DNA of 64,000 nt, taken from positions 132,203,282 to 132,267,281 of the forward strand of contig CP136062.1 of the NCBI GenBank assembly GCA_032622095.1. Direction: 5' to 3'. Each line of letters starts with the position of its first letter. Position 1 is the first letter of the stretch. The notes under the pieces were generated by a model, which saw nothing but the letters and a program-made list of their open reading frames with translations, made no database searches and was not told where the DNA came from. Positions 62,691 through 64,000 of the stretch are shown piece after piece. Both the position numbers and the translations under genes were made by a program. The DNA is from Siphonodentalium dalli. Its lineage: Eukaryota; Mollusca; Scaphopoda; Gadilida; Siphonodentaliidae.

Positions 62691-62856
62691 TAACCTCAAA
62701 TTATACGATGCCCTAAACAAAATACAAAAGGCGAACGGCCAGCATTTAAAAAAAGATCTAAAACGACTGGGAAGACCAACAAACAGATCACTTGGAGAAA
62801 AGCTGGAATATTTAGTGGACATGGCTGATGTCTACGGTTGCATACAAAATGAATGA
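62641..62856 (+). CDS. Unrecognised basic reading frame downstream of the tandem units
   Basis: 71 codons. After the repeat-encoded start it reads KFRAHNLKLYDALNKIQKAN, GQHLKKDLKRLGRPTNRSLG and EKLEYLVDMADVYGCIQNE, a helical, charged sequence. It may be the end of a longer host or mobile-element protein whose upstream part includes the tandem units. The ATG at 62641 is only the first in frame. Confidence 0.35.
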   Translation: MVYLGHGNKNKIKFRAHNLKLYDALNKIQKANGQHLKKDLKRLGRPTNRSLGEKLEYLVDMADVYGCIQNE

Positions 62857-63041
62857 AAGCCAATTATAACATATTTTATGAGGACCAATATGAAATCCAG
62901 TTTGATACTAATGACGAAGATGATAGTGATTATAGCTGTTGGCTGACAGAAGATCCTGCGAGGGTTGAAGATGATACTGACAAGGAAAATTATAACCCAA
63001 CGTTCGGACCTGACAATGGTGACAGTGAATATATTCGTTAG
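62853..63041 (+). CDS. Unrecognised acidic reading frame
   Basis: 62 codons, overlapping the previous frame by 4 bp (ATGA). It is rich in D/E/N (QFDTNDEDDSDYSCWLTEDP, RVEDDTDKENYNP). A similar acidic phrase continues after its stop (AEDDYYNSDKENVDPEAEDE at 63067-63126), so the DKEN-N-P unit is repeated about 115 bp apart. It is possibly part of one disordered acidic tail broken by a stop. Confidence 0.3.
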   Translation: MKANYNIFYEDQYEIQFDTNDEDDSDYSCWLTEDPARVEDDTDKENYNPTFGPDNGDSEYIR

Positions 63042-63189
63042 ATGGCAGAACATCCTGTAACGGCTGAAGATGATTATTATAACTCTGACAAGGAAAATGT
63101 CGACCCAGAAGCAGAAGATGAATATAATTCACAAGGCACAACTGACAAGAACCAAGATGACTATACATATATTCTTATATTCGTGAGTA

Positions 63190-64000
63190 TAAATTAAATT
63201 TCATTACTTCTTCAAATCGTGACCCATACATCTGACCTTCCATTGATTACAGGTGGGACCTACTGTAAATAGGTGGGGTACTACTGAAAGGGGCCAAATT
63301 GAAACATCACACGCGATATAGCTACGAAACGGTCACAGACTAGTTACATTGATCGTTACGCCACTAAGACACGTTGCTGTGGTCAGTCTAATGATGTCAG
63401 TTGAACTACCTAAGAACGTCAGATGTTCATATTGTTCGGCCTATAAATGAAAATAACGTCAAATAACATTGAAACATCAACCTAGACACATCTGACGCTA
63501 TTGTGGTCAGTCAAGTAATGTCAAACAAGTGTATGATAGTACCCCAGTAGGATTCCTACACGCCTACTATTCTTTTTCTATTTATAGTAACAAATTCATT
63601 TTGTGAAATCAGGTTGCCGCCTGAAGATACAGCCAATCTTAAAATAATACCTTGTACGATATGTTGCAATATTGGTATATCATTAGATTTATTGGTGAAT
63701 TGTAATGATCTTACAAATGTCCGGTCATAGCTATCCAATGTATTTAACAGTTTGTCCTTTTAGTTGGCAAACGGCCAGTTGTAATTTTGTAATGCCAGTG
63801 GACGTTATTTATAACTTCCTTTTCCGTTTTAATCGAAGCAAGTTAACTTCTAAAATTTCGCCAATATATGGAATACATTGACACTGACACCATGACTTCA
63901 CAAGTTGATCATGTGATCTGCTTCCCTTTGTCAAAAATGGATAACAGTGATTCTCAACGATCGATTTTTGTTGAATTTGGTGTTTGTGATCGACCTGATA
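63190..64000. other. Non-coding, nothing recognised
   Basis: AT-rich to the window edge. GACTAGTTACATTG, TTGAAACATCA (63300 and 63469) and TGTGGTCAGTC (63380 and 63501) are short repeated words. No gene. Confidence 0.35.

Noticed and set aside
1-64000. tRNA and rRNA genes
   Set aside because: No cloverleaf with A and B boxes and no rRNA segment was noticed by eye; a dedicated covariance-model scan would be needed to exclude them.

Overview
This window is animal genomic DNA with no intact protein-coding host gene that I can recognise. It is AT-rich, intron-like DNA packed with eukaryotic transposons. Elements with tandem core repeats followed by an ACGG microsatellite, DIRS retrotransposons, hAT/BED elements and a protein-primed-polymerase fossil all suggest a marine invertebrate. 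A bivalve mollusc is the best guess, by inference only. Nearly all coding capacity belongs to decayed mobile elements.

Layout, left to right. 1-1260 is the 5' part of a Tigger/pogo transposon on the minus strand. 1544-1652 is a possible host exon on the minus strand. 2230-4660 is a broken hAT-type transposase. 5161-5866 is a tandem-core element. 6082-7211 is a hAT-type MITE with an exact 8-bp target duplication. About 8025-8625 is a Helitron-like repeat dense in TCAAGGTCA sites. 9323-13118 is a full-length Ty1/copia element (both LTRs, 5-bp TSD, half-tRNA primer site) that has lost its reverse transcriptase core. 14419-19032 is a Ty3/gypsy element with two LTRs. 19735-22675 is a coiled-coil plus SGNH-hydrolase gene, split by a second tandem-core element.

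22881-38241 is a nested complex. A two-exon gag-like reading frame (22881-23715 and 36001-36220) carries a DIRS retrotransposon (23943-35974) inside its intron. That DIRS carries a 6,990-bp element (24415-31404) with 449-bp inverted repeats that begin CACAGTG and a 5-bp target duplication GTAAT. These are the hallmarks of the Transib/RAG superfamily. Inside that sits a 2.3-kb foldback element (27003-29307). To the right lie the 3' half of a second DIRS (RNase H, tyrosine recombinase, internal complementary region, right ITR) and a LINE endonuclease fragment (38248-39561).

39937-46735 is mostly non-coding: a 25-bp tandem array, a hAT MITE (41170-42026) and a 937-bp TIR element (45250-46186). 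46736-47488 holds a BEN-domain reading frame and a Cys-rich one. 48012-49290 is the gag and the start of the RT of a DIRS/Ngaro-like element. It is abutted by a hAT transposase (49290-51228), and a second complete hAT element (51268-54566) is inserted just downstream of that transposase. 55165-57879 is a stop-ridden fossil of a Polinton/adintovirus-like protein-primed DNA polymerase. It is followed by a 94-bp satellite, a candidate host terminal exon (60198-60314), a TTAA-flanked 161-bp palindrome, a Harbinger-like MITE (61246-61953) and small acidic reading frames.

The most interesting object is the CACAGTG-ended element. Its exact heptamer, a nonamer-like motif at 15-bp spacing and the 5-bp TSD make it a candidate non-autonomous relative of the RAG/Transib transposons.
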